Origin: Planctomycetota bacterium
GTDB lineage: Bacteria; Planctomycetota; Planctomycetia; Pirellulales; Lacipirellulaceae
Direction: 5' to 3'
Length of the DNA: 64,000 nt
NCBI GenBank assembly: GCA_029259945.1
Contig: JAJDEF010000030.1
Coordinates: 113,667-177,666, forward strand
Shown: one piece after another, positions 18,679 through 26,617 of the stretch
Layout of the letters: each line of letters begins with the position of its first letter
How positions within the stretch are numbered: position 1 is the first letter of the stretch
Made by a program: the position numbers and the translations under genes
The notes under the pieces: generated by a model
The model's database searches: none
Told to the model about the DNA's origin: nothing
What the model saw: the letters and a program-made list of their open reading frames with translations, nothing else

Positions 18679-19628
18679 CTTGCAGTCTCCGGATTTTTTT
18701 TTAGTCGTCGAATAGAAACTAGGCGCAGAATGCCCAGCCCCAGCAACAAAGCCGAAGAAGGCTCAGGAACCGCAACAGTCGCCGGCGCTGCGGGCCCGGT
18801 GAACTCACGTTGCCATGTGAGAAAATCGTTGCCGTCGGAGTCGCCATCTTCGTCGGCATCTGCTCCGTTACCAGGAGTACCAAAAAACGCCTCCCAAATA
18901 AGCAGATCGATGTTATCGACATCGCCGTCGGTGTCAAAGTCGGCGGTCAGAGGGGGGGGAGCAAGCGATATCCCTTCGACAACAAACCGCATTTGTCCAA
19001 ATTGAATGGTTGGAGCCATTTGCCATTCGAATGTCGTGCTGCCAAAGGGTTGTTGCCATTTGATTATAGAATCCGAAGTAGTTGGTGGAATATACGGTTG
19101 ATCGGGGCTGGCAGGCATTGCAGCAGACCCAGTGGTGCCGAACATGCCGGTACCAAACATTAGGGCATAAGCTCCAGGCTGTAAGGTTACATCGAGAGGA
19201 ACGCGGATGTCTTCGGTTGAGCTTGCAAACGGTGCTGTGTTGGATCCTGGCGGTGTGAAGGTCGTGGAAGCGATTGCATCTGCTGGGTCGAACGGCGTCC
19301 CAGTAGGCCCCGGGGTGGGCATAGAAGTCACCGATGGCAGCGGGATGATTGCCCCGAAGATGTCCTTAAATGCGGGGGAACCCTGTGTAACAACACCCTT
19401 CATATGTCCCCCGATTTGCTGAACTTGGAACGGATCAGCGATCTCGAATCTCCAACCCCGCACAGGAACAGCTGGGACTATCCCGCTGCCACCATTTAAT
19501 CCCACAGCGCCCAATTGAGTAGAGGCTAACGTTACCGCTTCGGCTTGCCCTCCAACTAAGCCGGTGAAGATTGTGCTGAAGGCAGCAATGAGAAATGTAC
19601 TTTTTGCGATCTGGTTAATCATGTTCAT
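18675..19628 (-). CDS. Dockerin/PEP-CTERM protein, hypothetical
   Basis: About 317 residues. The signal segment is FLIAAFSTIFTGLVGG. The next 200 residues (LASTQLGAVGLNGGSG onwards) look like a beta-sandwich of the kind often found in PEP-CTERM proteins, with no catalytic motif that I can name. The dockerin-like pair is DFDTDGDVDNIDLLIW and DEDGDSDGNDFLTWQREF, then VPEPSSALLL, a helix and RRLKKNPETAR. It is part of the run of surface-protein genes: the next gene overlaps it by four bases. Confidence 0.82.
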   Translation of the reverse strand: MNMINQIAKSTFLIAAFSTIFTGLVGGQAEAVTLASTQLGAVGLNGGSGIVPAVPVRGWRFEIADPFQVQQIGGHMKGVVTQGSPAFKDIFGAIIPLPSVTSMPTPGPTGTPFDPADAIASTTFTPPGSNTAPFASSTEDIRVPLDVTLQPGAYALMFGTGMFGTTGSAAMPASPDQPYIPPTTSDSIIKWQQPFGSTTFEWQMAPTIQFGQMRFVVEGISLAPPPLTADFDTDGDVDNIDLLIWEAFFGTPGNGADADEDGDSDGNDFLTWQREFTGPAAPATVAVPEPSSALLLGLGILRLVSIRRLKKNPETAR

Positions 19629-19683
19629 CTCCGTGTCAGGAAAATTTCATCTGAAAGTTAATAACGATTCTTGATTCGTAGCC

Positions 19684-21174
19684 CTAGGCAATTCGCTTAG
19701 CCCTTTGCTTTGTAAATTGAATAGCACCAATCGCGCCCCATAAAAAAAGTACAATCCCATTTGGCTCTGGCACGGCAACATTGCCGGGCGCTGGCGAACC
19801 GGCAAACCGCTGTTGCCACAGTAGAAAGTCGTTGCCGTCGGTGTCGCCGTCACTGTCGGTGTCTGCTCCGGCGCCGAGGCCAAACGACGACTGCCACACC
19901 GTCAAGTCAACAAGATCGACGTCTCGATCGCCATCAAAATCACCAAGCACAGGCACTTCAAACAGGTAGGCTGCGCCCGAACTTGTGCCTAGGTCGTCAT
20001 CTCCGGCAGAGCCAACGATGGCAATGTTTCCAGAGATTCCGACAGCTGCTCCAAACTTGCTGTTGATAGCGCCATCGCTGGCTTGAAGCTTAGCGAGTTG
20101 GACGCCAGTGGCGACGTCGAACAGGTAGGCTGAGCCTGCGTACATGCCGCCGTTACGGTCATCGCCCATCGCGCCGACAATGGCGACGCCGCCCTGGATC
20201 GCGACAGATTCGCCAAAAATATCATCAGGACTGCCATCGTTTGGCAGGAGCTTGGCGATCTGGTTACCGGTAGTCACGTCGAACAGGTAGGCTGCGCCCG
20301 AGTCAACGCCGTTGGCAGCATGAAGCGGCGCACTAACGATCGCGACGTTCCCGTCGATCGCGACAGAATCGCCGAAGAAATCAAACGCACCGCCATCCGA
20401 GGCGGTGAGCTTGGCGGTCTGCAATCCAGTGGCGGTGTCGAACAGGTAGGCCGCCCCTGATTTGTGAATACCATTGGCGTCATTGAAATGAGCACCTACG
20501 ATGGCAACGTTACCGCTGAGTCCCGAGGAGTTGCCGAGAAGGTCGCCCGCGACACCGTCCGTAGGCAGGAGCTTGTGAATCTGTGCCCCGGTGGCGGTGT
20601 CAAAGAGGTAAGCCGCGCCGGCGTCGGCGCCGTTCGCATCTTCCAATAAGGCCCCGGCCAGAGTCAAACCTCCATTGATCGCGACAGAGCGGCCGAGAAA
20701 ATCACTACTCTCGCCGTCAAGTGCCAGTAACTTTTGGGTTTGCAAGCCAGTGTTAACATCGTAGAGGTAGGCCGCGCCTGCGCCTGAAGCCGTTTCGCTA
20801 TTCAGGCCAGATCCTATGGCTACGACCCCCCCGTCGATTGCAACCGAAAAGCCAAAGTTATCATTAAAAGCACCATCGGCGGGCACAAACTTGTCGAGCT
20901 GAGTGCCAGTATTTGCATCAAAGAGGTATGCAGAACCCGACACCACGCCAGCGATGTCGTCTCGCTTGCTGCCGACGATCACGACCCCGTTGTCGATGCC
21001 TACGGAAAATCCGAAAGTATCACCCGCCGCCCCGTCGTTGGGTAAAAGCTTAATAGATTCATTCAGCGTCACCGCCCCAGCTGTGGAGGTCAAAATTGCA
21101 CATGAAATTGTTAATATGAGCCCCGTTAACGTGCTTGAGCCGACGATTGCAATGCGAGAGCTTCCGATTATCAT
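19684..21174 (-). CDS. FG-GAP beta-propeller with dockerin/PEP-CTERM tail
   Basis: About 496 residues. The ATG at 21174 is chosen because GAGGAAA stands just upstream. After a signal segment (LTGLILTISCAILTSTAGA) come seven repeats of about 55-60 residues, each ending in a phrase such as GAAYLFDTATGAQ and carrying FGxSVAIDGG and VAIVGA blocks. These are FG-GAP/integrin-alpha-like repeats, and seven copies fit a closed seven-bladed propeller. The tail has DFDGDRDVDLVDLTVW, DSDGDTDGNDFLLWQQRF, VPEPNGIVLFL, a helix and KQRAKRIA. Such propellers usually bind proteins or glycans; the partner is unknown. Confidence 0.87.
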   Translation of the reverse strand: MIIGSSRIAIVGSSTLTGLILTISCAILTSTAGAVTLNESIKLLPNDGAAGDTFGFSVGIDNGVVIVGSKRDDIAGVVSGSAYLFDANTGTQLDKFVPADGAFNDNFGFSVAIDGGVVAIGSGLNSETASGAGAAYLYDVNTGLQTQKLLALDGESSDFLGRSVAINGGLTLAGALLEDANGADAGAAYLFDTATGAQIHKLLPTDGVAGDLLGNSSGLSGNVAIVGAHFNDANGIHKSGAAYLFDTATGLQTAKLTASDGGAFDFFGDSVAIDGNVAIVSAPLHAANGVDSGAAYLFDVTTGNQIAKLLPNDGSPDDIFGESVAIQGGVAIVGAMGDDRNGGMYAGSAYLFDVATGVQLAKLQASDGAINSKFGAAVGISGNIAIVGSAGDDDLGTSSGAAYLFEVPVLGDFDGDRDVDLVDLTVWQSSFGLGAGADTDSDGDTDGNDFLLWQQRFAGSPAPGNVAVPEPNGIVLFLWGAIGAIQFTKQRAKRIA

Positions 21175-21184
21175 TGTAATTTCC

Positions 21185-22909
21185 TCATGTTGCGGTTTGA
21201 TTGAAACGTTTTGATCTGCAACCAGCCAAGATCGTGACAACAGCCATACTCAGGAGGTAGAAACTTGTCGGCTCAGGAACGGCAGTTGCTGAAACAGGAA
21301 CTGAACCGGTGAACTGCTGTTGCCAAGCGAGAAAATCGTTGCCGTCCGAGTCGCCATCGCCATCGGCGTCTGCTCCAGCGCCGATGCCAAACGACGACTC
21401 CCAAATGCTTAGGTCAAGACTGTCGACATCGCCATCACTGTCGAAGTCGGCAGTCAGTCCCGCGATCACCTGAAGAATGACCGAAGCGGGATTGTATTGA
21501 ACATCCCAGGCCAATCCTCCCGAAAGCACTGGAAGGCCGACCGGATTGAGAGTGCCCGTCCGAGTTCCAGAAATAATTTGGAACGTGTTACCTGCCAAGG
21601 GAGTGAATCCATCGACCAGAAACACGTTGAGATTACCGTCGAGAGTTGCGCTGCCAACATTGATGGCACTGTACTGGCCAGCCGCGCCGGTGCCATCCGC
21701 TTTCGTTGTCCCTGCCAGACCAAATTCCAACTGGGCGTTGGGTCCAAGTGTAAGTCCACCAAGAGTGACGAGACTGGAATCCATGTGAATGGTTCCTTGT
21801 ACCGTCCCGGCGGTTCCACCAACAACGGTGGCAACATCTAATTGGTTGGTCGTGACCGCACTATCGGTGAGATTCAGAGTGCCGTCTGACGTCGTGGTGG
21901 GTGATGTGCCGAGCCCGGCCAATTCACCGACGACAATACGAGTAGCTACACTAAGCGTCACTCGATCAAGAGTAGCAATCCCATTTGCATCAGCCACTTG
22001 GCCGGTTGTTGTCGTTGCAGCACCGATGTTGAGCGACCCGGGATTAAATATATCGGCAAACCCAACCGAGACCGTCGCGTCGGACACCATCAGGTTTCCG
22101 GTGCCGCTATTCGTCGCCATACTGGAGCCTGAAGTTCGTCCAATATCAATTCCCCGACCCACGATGATCGAAGGTGTGTTGGTGATCGTCGCGATTCCCA
22201 GCCCCGTGGCTTGGCCCGTCCCACTCACTTGCCCAACATCAAGATCGATGTCGATTTGAAGAGTGCCGACAGCGTCAACCACAAACGTCCCTTGACCATT
22301 GGCGGTAGCCGAGCCGCCCGCTTTTCCGATTTCGACACTGTCGGTCACAAGGACATTCGGAATACGCTCCAGCGTGACTGCCCCGACGCCAAAAGCCTGC
22401 GCGCCGAGCGTTGCACTAGTTTGGCCAATGTCGAGGTCACCAACGCCGCTTGTCCCGATGTTCACACTGGCTGCATCGCTAATCGTCACCGATCCGCTGC
22501 TATTGACGACAATTGGCCCCGAAGCGAACGAACCCCCTATTTCACCGATGTCGAAATCAGAATCCGTAGTAATCGTAATACCGGTCGTCAGACTGGTGAT
22601 CGTTCCCGTTCCTCCGTTCTTACCGACCTCGATGCGACTTGCAGCAACGCTGCTGGTGATTCGCGCCTCGCCGCCGTTGTTGATTTTTGCCGTGTTTGCA
22701 ATCCCAGGGACGGCAAGAGGGCTCCAGTTTGCTGCCGTTGACCAGACCCCCGCCGTAGGACCCGTTTGAGGATTTGCCCAACTGATTGCTTGCCCAATCG
22801 CCGGTGAATTCCAAACTGCCAGAATAGTAAAAACCGTCAGCTGACAGGCCACATTCCAATAGACGTTTGTAGTTTTAAGCACCACGATCGATTCCTGTTT
22901 CACACGCAT
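21185..22909 (-). CDS. Beta-helix-type PEP-CTERM/dockerin protein
   Basis: About 574 residues if the ATG at 22909 is used; a TTG at 22942 in frame is possible, and neither has a strong ribosome site. A signal helix (LTVFTILAVWNSPAIGQA) is followed by repeats such as DIGQTS, VEIGKAGGSA, DVGQVSGTG and DIGRTSG, spaced regularly and rich in Ile, Gly, Thr. This is the look of a right-handed beta-helix passenger. It ends with [44 protein letters not shown], a helix and CRSKRFNQTAT. It is the first gene of the tightly packed part of the leftward run (10 bases to the propeller gene). Confidence 0.82.
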   Translation of the reverse strand: MRVKQESIVVLKTTNVYWNVACQLTVFTILAVWNSPAIGQAISWANPQTGPTAGVWSTAANWSPLAVPGIANTAKINNGGEARITSSVAASRIEVGKNGGTGTITSLTTGITITTDSDFDIGEIGGSFASGPIVVNSSGSVTISDAASVNIGTSGVGDLDIGQTSATLGAQAFGVGAVTLERIPNVLVTDSVEIGKAGGSATANGQGTFVVDAVGTLQIDIDLDVGQVSGTGQATGLGIATITNTPSIIVGRGIDIGRTSGSSMATNSGTGNLMVSDATVSVGFADIFNPGSLNIGAATTTTGQVADANGIATLDRVTLSVATRIVVGELAGLGTSPTTTSDGTLNLTDSAVTTNQLDVATVVGGTAGTVQGTIHMDSSLVTLGGLTLGPNAQLEFGLAGTTKADGTGAAGQYSAINVGSATLDGNLNVFLVDGFTPLAGNTFQIISGTRTGTLNPVGLPVLSGGLAWDVQYNPASVILQVIAGLTADFDSDGDVDSLDLSIWESSFGIGAGADADGDGDSDGNDFLAWQQQFTGSVPVSATAVPEPTSFYLLSMAVVTILAGCRSKRFNQTAT

Positions 22910-23047
22910 GGAATGCGAATCGGTACCGATTACCCGTCCCAACTGGCTGGCTAGCCCCTATCCGCCTAATAGGAGAAGTCTGATAGCGCGATGCAAACCG
23001 CCAAATAAAAGCGCGAACTTCGAAAAGAAATCTGGTAGAGCTCTATT

Positions 23048-24313
23048 TCAGCGACGACGCGGCCCAAACCCCAGAAATGCAAGAGCTAAAAGCACTGCGG
23101 TGCCGGGCTCTGGCACCTTGGCTGCCGCTACCGCTGGCCCTAGACTGGTGAACTGTTGTTGCCAGATAAGAAAGTCGGCCCCGTCCGAATCGCCGTCCCC
23201 ATCAGCGTCGGCTCCTGCATCAACGCCAAAAGATGCCTGCCATAGAGCAAGGTCGGCAGCGTCGACATCGTCATCAAGGTCAAAATCACCGGGAATGACA
23301 GTGATCATCACCTCGGAAAGAGCTTGGATATCAACGCCAACCGAGTGGCCATGAGGGTTAGTCACCGGATTGCCGAGGTAGTGGTCTTCGACCTGATTCA
23401 CCATGCTCCAAAAAGCGGCATCGTTGGCCCATGTTTTGCCCGGGCCGATGCTGGCTTCTAAGGCGATTCGCACATCCATGTTTCCGCTAAAATTCTGATT
23501 CATCTCCCAATCAACCGAATTCGTAATGGCCGAAAGGGTCGTTTGGCCGAACGGTGCGATCGTAATTCCGTCCAACACATTCGAAACGTCGTCGAACCAC
23601 TTGTCACGTTCCTGCACGGCAGTCAGCACCGTCCCTTCGCCCCAGCCAATAAACCCACTCACATCGTCGAACCAGACCGGTAGAAACGCATCCATTGGCA
23701 AGTTGGCAGCCCCGTTGGCGTCCAAGCTTGTGCGTATGGCCAGAAACGTATCATGGAGCTCCCAGAGGAGATCACGCCGGTCGATTGCTGCGGGAAGTGA
23801 TGAATCACCACCAGCAAACTGAGGCAGCGCCTGTGGCTCGATATCGAGATGGACTCCCTGGTATTGCTCACCAATCGGGCGGCCTCCGCCGAACTGGTTA
23901 TAGTTAATCATTTCCGTTTGGATGAAATTGATATAGGCAAGCTGTGCTGCTGGACTTACCTCAAGGCTGCCAAGCAAGAAAATCGGTTCCACTCCGGCGT
24001 CACTTAGTTTCTGATTCCAAGTAGCGGTCTCCGAGCCCGTTGGAAAGTTCCCCGGCGCATACGAAATGAAAGCACGCTTATTATTTTGCGTATTTAGCGT
24101 GTTGAGAACCTTGCTTTGTTTGACCGGGTCAGTAACAACCAAACTGGACGCAAAGTCTAAGGGATCGCTAGGGTTCGGTACAAATTTGTCCCAAAAGTAA
24201 ACCGCTCGATCCATGCTCGCCGCCTGCGCGTCGTGCGAAGTAGACGGAAACAGGAAAGTGGCGGCCAACGAAGCCGCTAGAAGTGCGATTTGGTGACGAG
24301 AACATAGGGCCAT
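23048..24313 (-). CDS. Putative TIM-barrel hydrolase-like PEP-CTERM protein
   Basis: About 421 residues. ATG 24313 has AAAGG 11 bases upstream. A signal peptide (IALLAASLAATFLFPSTS) precedes a 330-residue domain with an alternating strand/helix look. It includes AVYFWDKFVPNP, FISYAPGNFP and, near the middle, QGVHLDIEPQALPQF. The D-x-E at a strand end resembles the active-site strand of GH18-like barrels (DxxDxDxE), but only partly, so glycosidase activity is a guess. The tail has DFDLDDDVDAADLALW, DGDGDSDGADFLIWQQQF, VPEPGTAVLL, a helix and GPRRR. It may be a surface enzyme or carbohydrate-binding protein. Confidence 0.75.
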   Translation of the reverse strand: MALCSRHQIALLAASLAATFLFPSTSHDAQAASMDRAVYFWDKFVPNPSDPLDFASSLVVTDPVKQSKVLNTLNTQNNKRAFISYAPGNFPTGSETATWNQKLSDAGVEPIFLLGSLEVSPAAQLAYINFIQTEMINYNQFGGGRPIGEQYQGVHLDIEPQALPQFAGGDSSLPAAIDRRDLLWELHDTFLAIRTSLDANGAANLPMDAFLPVWFDDVSGFIGWGEGTVLTAVQERDKWFDDVSNVLDGITIAPFGQTTLSAITNSVDWEMNQNFSGNMDVRIALEASIGPGKTWANDAAFWSMVNQVEDHYLGNPVTNPHGHSVGVDIQALSEVMITVIPGDFDLDDDVDAADLALWQASFGVDAGADADGDGDSDGADFLIWQQQFTSLGPAVAAAKVPEPGTAVLLALAFLGFGPRRR

Positions 24314-24440
24314 TATCTTGCTACCTTTGGGGGCGGGGCTTGCAACATGCATCTGACGATTAACAGTGGATGAAACGCATCAAAGAGCGCGCTGCGTTTC
24401 ACCCGATTGCCCCAAACAGCACTTTAGACGACACCCCTTT

Positions 24441-24555
24441 GGCTTGGCAGCCCGATTGCCTCGTCCACAATCCCCTGTTTTTGAACCCTACAGGGCCTTC
24501 TTCTCTAAAATCGATGATAAAACCGCTCAGCAGTGTTGACAAGAAAATTGGACGC
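24441..24555. repeat. Copy 1 of a degenerate duplicated segment
   Basis: The stretch GCCCGATTGC ... AAAATCGATGATAAAACCGC ... ACAAGAAAATTGGA resembles 25711-25825 in order and spacing (GCCCGATTGC ... AAATCGATAAGACAACCGC ... ACAAGAAAATTGAG). It overlaps the 3' end of the DUF1566-like gene. Confidence 0.5.
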
Positions 24556-25432
24556 ATTTGTGTCGAAAAACGACAATAATCATGAAGAAAACACCAAATA
24601 GCCCTGCCGAAGTTGGCTCGGGTACCGTCGCTACGGCAACAGCCGGTCCCGGCCCAGAAAATTGGCTCTGCCAGGCGAGAAAATCGTTGCCGTCCGAGTC
24701 GCCATCCCCATCGGCGTCTGCTCCTGCGTCGATGCCAAACGAGGTTTGCCACACCGACAAGTCCGCGCTGTCAACGTCGCCATCGAAATCAAAGTCGGCG
24801 GAGTCTAACGCGATGTTGATATCACGAACTGCCCAGCCGGCAAATCTTCTGAGTACGAAGAGATCTGGTCCTACAACCACTTGTTTGGACTGTAGTATTG
24901 CCTGAGAACTAGTCAACACGAGATGGTCCCAGATTCCATCGTCAACGTCTGGACCTGACGACCCTGTCCAGTAGGAGAGCTGTACGTTGGAAAAGGGGCC
25001 CGGTGCATCTCGCCATATTCCCTCCGTAAAAGAGAGGTTTATCATCTCGCCAGTCGCTCCCTGACCAACAGAACCAATGACGGGACCCGATCCGTCTGGG
25101 TTCAATGCAGAGGCCATACGCCAGTCAGTATGGCCTGCAAAATCAAGAGTGCTTGCCCAGGTCAGGGCACCAGCATGGGCCAGTCCTATCTGTGGCGATA
25201 TCGGAAAACAAGTGGCCGGGTTGGGAGTGTGGCAGTACTCCGATACCGTTTCGTAACCAGGATAGCCCGATGTGGCCGCCTGGTTGGCATCTTGAAGCCA
25301 CATCAGTTGAGTTCCGTCTGTGCGAATCTGCGTAATCGTGCCATCACCATTGTCAATCAGTGCGGCAGTCGACAAGTTTGCCAAGTAGACGAGTACTAGG
25401 CAAACAAAAACCGAATCTTTTAGAGCGTTCAT
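24527..25432 (-). CDS. DUF1566-like dockerin/PEP-CTERM protein
   Basis: About 301 residues. ATG 25432 has AAGGGG about 7 bases upstream. After a signal segment (SVFVCLVLVYLANLSTAA) comes LIDNGDGTITQIRTDGTQLMW in two parts, then ALTWASTLDFAGHTDWRMAS, matching the W-x-A-x-C-x/DWR pattern of DUF1566 (Lcl C-terminal) domains. The tail is [44 protein letters not shown], a helix and RHKCVQFSCQHC. The end is unusual: it has three Cys and few Arg, and its DNA is similar to a non-coding stretch at 25718-25820. The frame may have read past its original stop. It is the first and rightmost gene of the leftward run. Confidence 0.8.
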   Translation of the reverse strand: MNALKDSVFVCLVLVYLANLSTAALIDNGDGTITQIRTDGTQLMWLQDANQAATSGYPGYETVSEYCHTPNPATCFPISPQIGLAHAGALTWASTLDFAGHTDWRMASALNPDGSGPVIGSVGQGATGEMINLSFTEGIWRDAPGPFSNVQLSYWTGSSGPDVDDGIWDHLVLTSSQAILQSKQVVVGPDLFVLRRFAGWAVRDINIALDSADFDFDGDVDSADLSVWQTSFGIDAGADADGDGDSDGNDFLAWQSQFSGPGPAVAVATVPEPTSAGLFGVFFMIIVVFRHKCVQFSCQHC

Positions 25433-25599
25433 GACCAACCCCTTTCAAAAAACCGGGTGACAATCACTCCTCGTTCCAGACGACCCCGCTAAACCCTACG
25501 CTTTACACCTTTCGCAAATACAAGCAAGTCGAGCCACGTGGGAAAGGATTCGAGACCCCCTAATGGATAGCAGTAGAGCTAAATCGGATATATACACCC

Positions 25600-25680
25600 A
25601 TAGGTCCATTGATTCTGGCGCCGAAAATAGCTGCCACTGCTGCTGAACCAGCAAACTGTTGCTGCCACACGAAAAAATAC
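25600..25680 (-). pseudogene. Remnant of a dockerin/PEP-CTERM gene
   Basis: On the minus strand this piece translates to FFVWQQQFAGSAAVAAIFG, which matches the second half of the dockerin-like loop and linker of the neighbouring proteins (for example DFLVWQQQFTGP). The calcium loops upstream and the PEP motif and helix downstream are gone. It is too short to be functional and marks a former extra member of the array. Confidence 0.6.
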
Positions 25681-25710
25681 GGTCATCGATTTGGTACCTC
25701 TTACCTCAAC

Positions 25711-25825
25711 TTGGGTAGCCCGATTGCGCATCTACGACCGCCATCTAAAGCCACTAAAAGCCCTTTTTTTTCGAAATCGATAAGACAACCGCTTAACCAC
25801 ATCAACAAGAAAATTGAGCTATTTC
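25711..25825. repeat. Copy 2 of a degenerate duplicated segment
   Basis: It resembles 24441-24555 in the same orientation. Because a dockerin remnant lies just to its left, as the intact dockerin tail lies near copy 1, the pair looks like an old segmental duplication of the 3' end of a PEP-CTERM gene and its flank. Confidence 0.5.
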
Positions 25826-25986
25826 CTGCGATGCCTACAATCCTCACCAATAAACGGTCCATTGTCCCCCGTGACCCTAAATTCCTGTTCTGAAGTACCA
25901 ATTCGGCAGATCGTTCGCTTTCAGGCAGTTTCTGCGGCGGTTACGATGGAGGAACGCGGCTCTACTCTCCGTGCACGAGACCCTTC

Positions 25987-26613
25987 ATGTCAGATCCCAA
26001 ACTACTTCCCGATAGCAATGAGGAGGAAACTTCCGTCCAATCCTCATCCGATAAGTCGCTGCTGCGACGATTTCGGCTAGGTAGCGAGGACGCGGCGACC
26101 GCGCTGTACTTGCGTTATGCCAAACGCCTGCAAGCGTTGGCCAAGGCACAAACAGGAAAGCAACTGGCGACACGATTTGACCCAGAGGACGTTGTTCAAT
26201 CTGTTTTTCGCACATTTTTTCGCAGGGCAGTCGAAAACGGATACGACGTACCTGCCGGAGATGAACTATGGCAACTGTTATTAGTGTTATCTTTGAACAA
26301 GATTCGTTCGCTCGCTGCCTATCATCGTGCCCAGAAACGAGATGTAGCTCGGACAAATCGGCCAGAGCATTTCGAGGAGATGTACGAAGGTTCGTCCGGC
26401 GAAAACGAGGTGGCCTATGAAACCATGCGACTCGTTATTGATGAACTTGTGGCGGAGTTGCCCTCCCCCAAAAACCGAATTATTGAGCTTCGCATCGAGG
26501 GGCATGAGATTCAGCAAATCGCCGAGATGACCAATCGCTCGATGCGGACGGTCGAACGCACGCTACAACAGTTTCGTGGCCGACTCGCAAAGCTAATTGA
26601 CGACGAGATCTAA
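25987..26613 (+). CDS. ECF-type RNA polymerase sigma factor
   Basis: About 208 residues. Region 2 is visible around residues 30-90 (ATALYLRYAKRLQALA, RFDPEDVVQSVFRTFF) and region 4 around 150-205 (ELPSPKNRIIELRIEG, IQQIAEMTNRSMRTVERTLQQ), the latter a helix-turn-helix. This matches the planctomycete group of ECF sigmas paired with membrane Ser/Thr kinases. The kinase gene begins 5 bases after the stop, so the two are almost surely one operon. The sigma factor would direct transcription when released or activated, perhaps by phosphorylation. Its targets may include the divergent surface-protein run, but no matching promoter motif could be established. Confidence 0.92.
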   Translation: MSDPKLLPDSNEEETSVQSSSDKSLLRRFRLGSEDAATALYLRYAKRLQALAKAQTGKQLATRFDPEDVVQSVFRTFFRRAVENGYDVPAGDELWQLLLVLSLNKIRSLAAYHRAQKRDVARTNRPEHFEEMYEGSSGENEVAYETMRLVIDELVAELPSPKNRIIELRIEGHEIQQIAEMTNRSMRTVERTLQQFRGRLAKLIDDEI

Positions 26614-26617
26614 CTCC

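Larger units (their letters stand above)
25433..25986. other. Divergent intergenic region with decayed sequence
   Basis: Here the leftward surface-protein run and the rightward ECF sigma gene diverge, so both promoters should lie here. I see no clear sigma-70 pair. GGAAC at 25951 followed by CCGTG about 14 bases later resembles an ECF-type promoter but would leave almost no leader before the ATG at 25987. The middle holds a PEP-CTERM remnant and the second copy of a duplicated segment. Confidence 0.5.

Noticed and set aside
25701..25901. A 66-codon minus-strand frame between the surface run and the ECF gene
   Set aside because: It lies on the degenerate duplicated segment, has no ribosome site, and its resemblance to the other copy is at DNA level.
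25951..25975. GGAAC...CCGTG as an ECF autoregulatory promoter
   Set aside because: The spacing is short and transcription would begin almost at the start codon; too weak to list as a feature.
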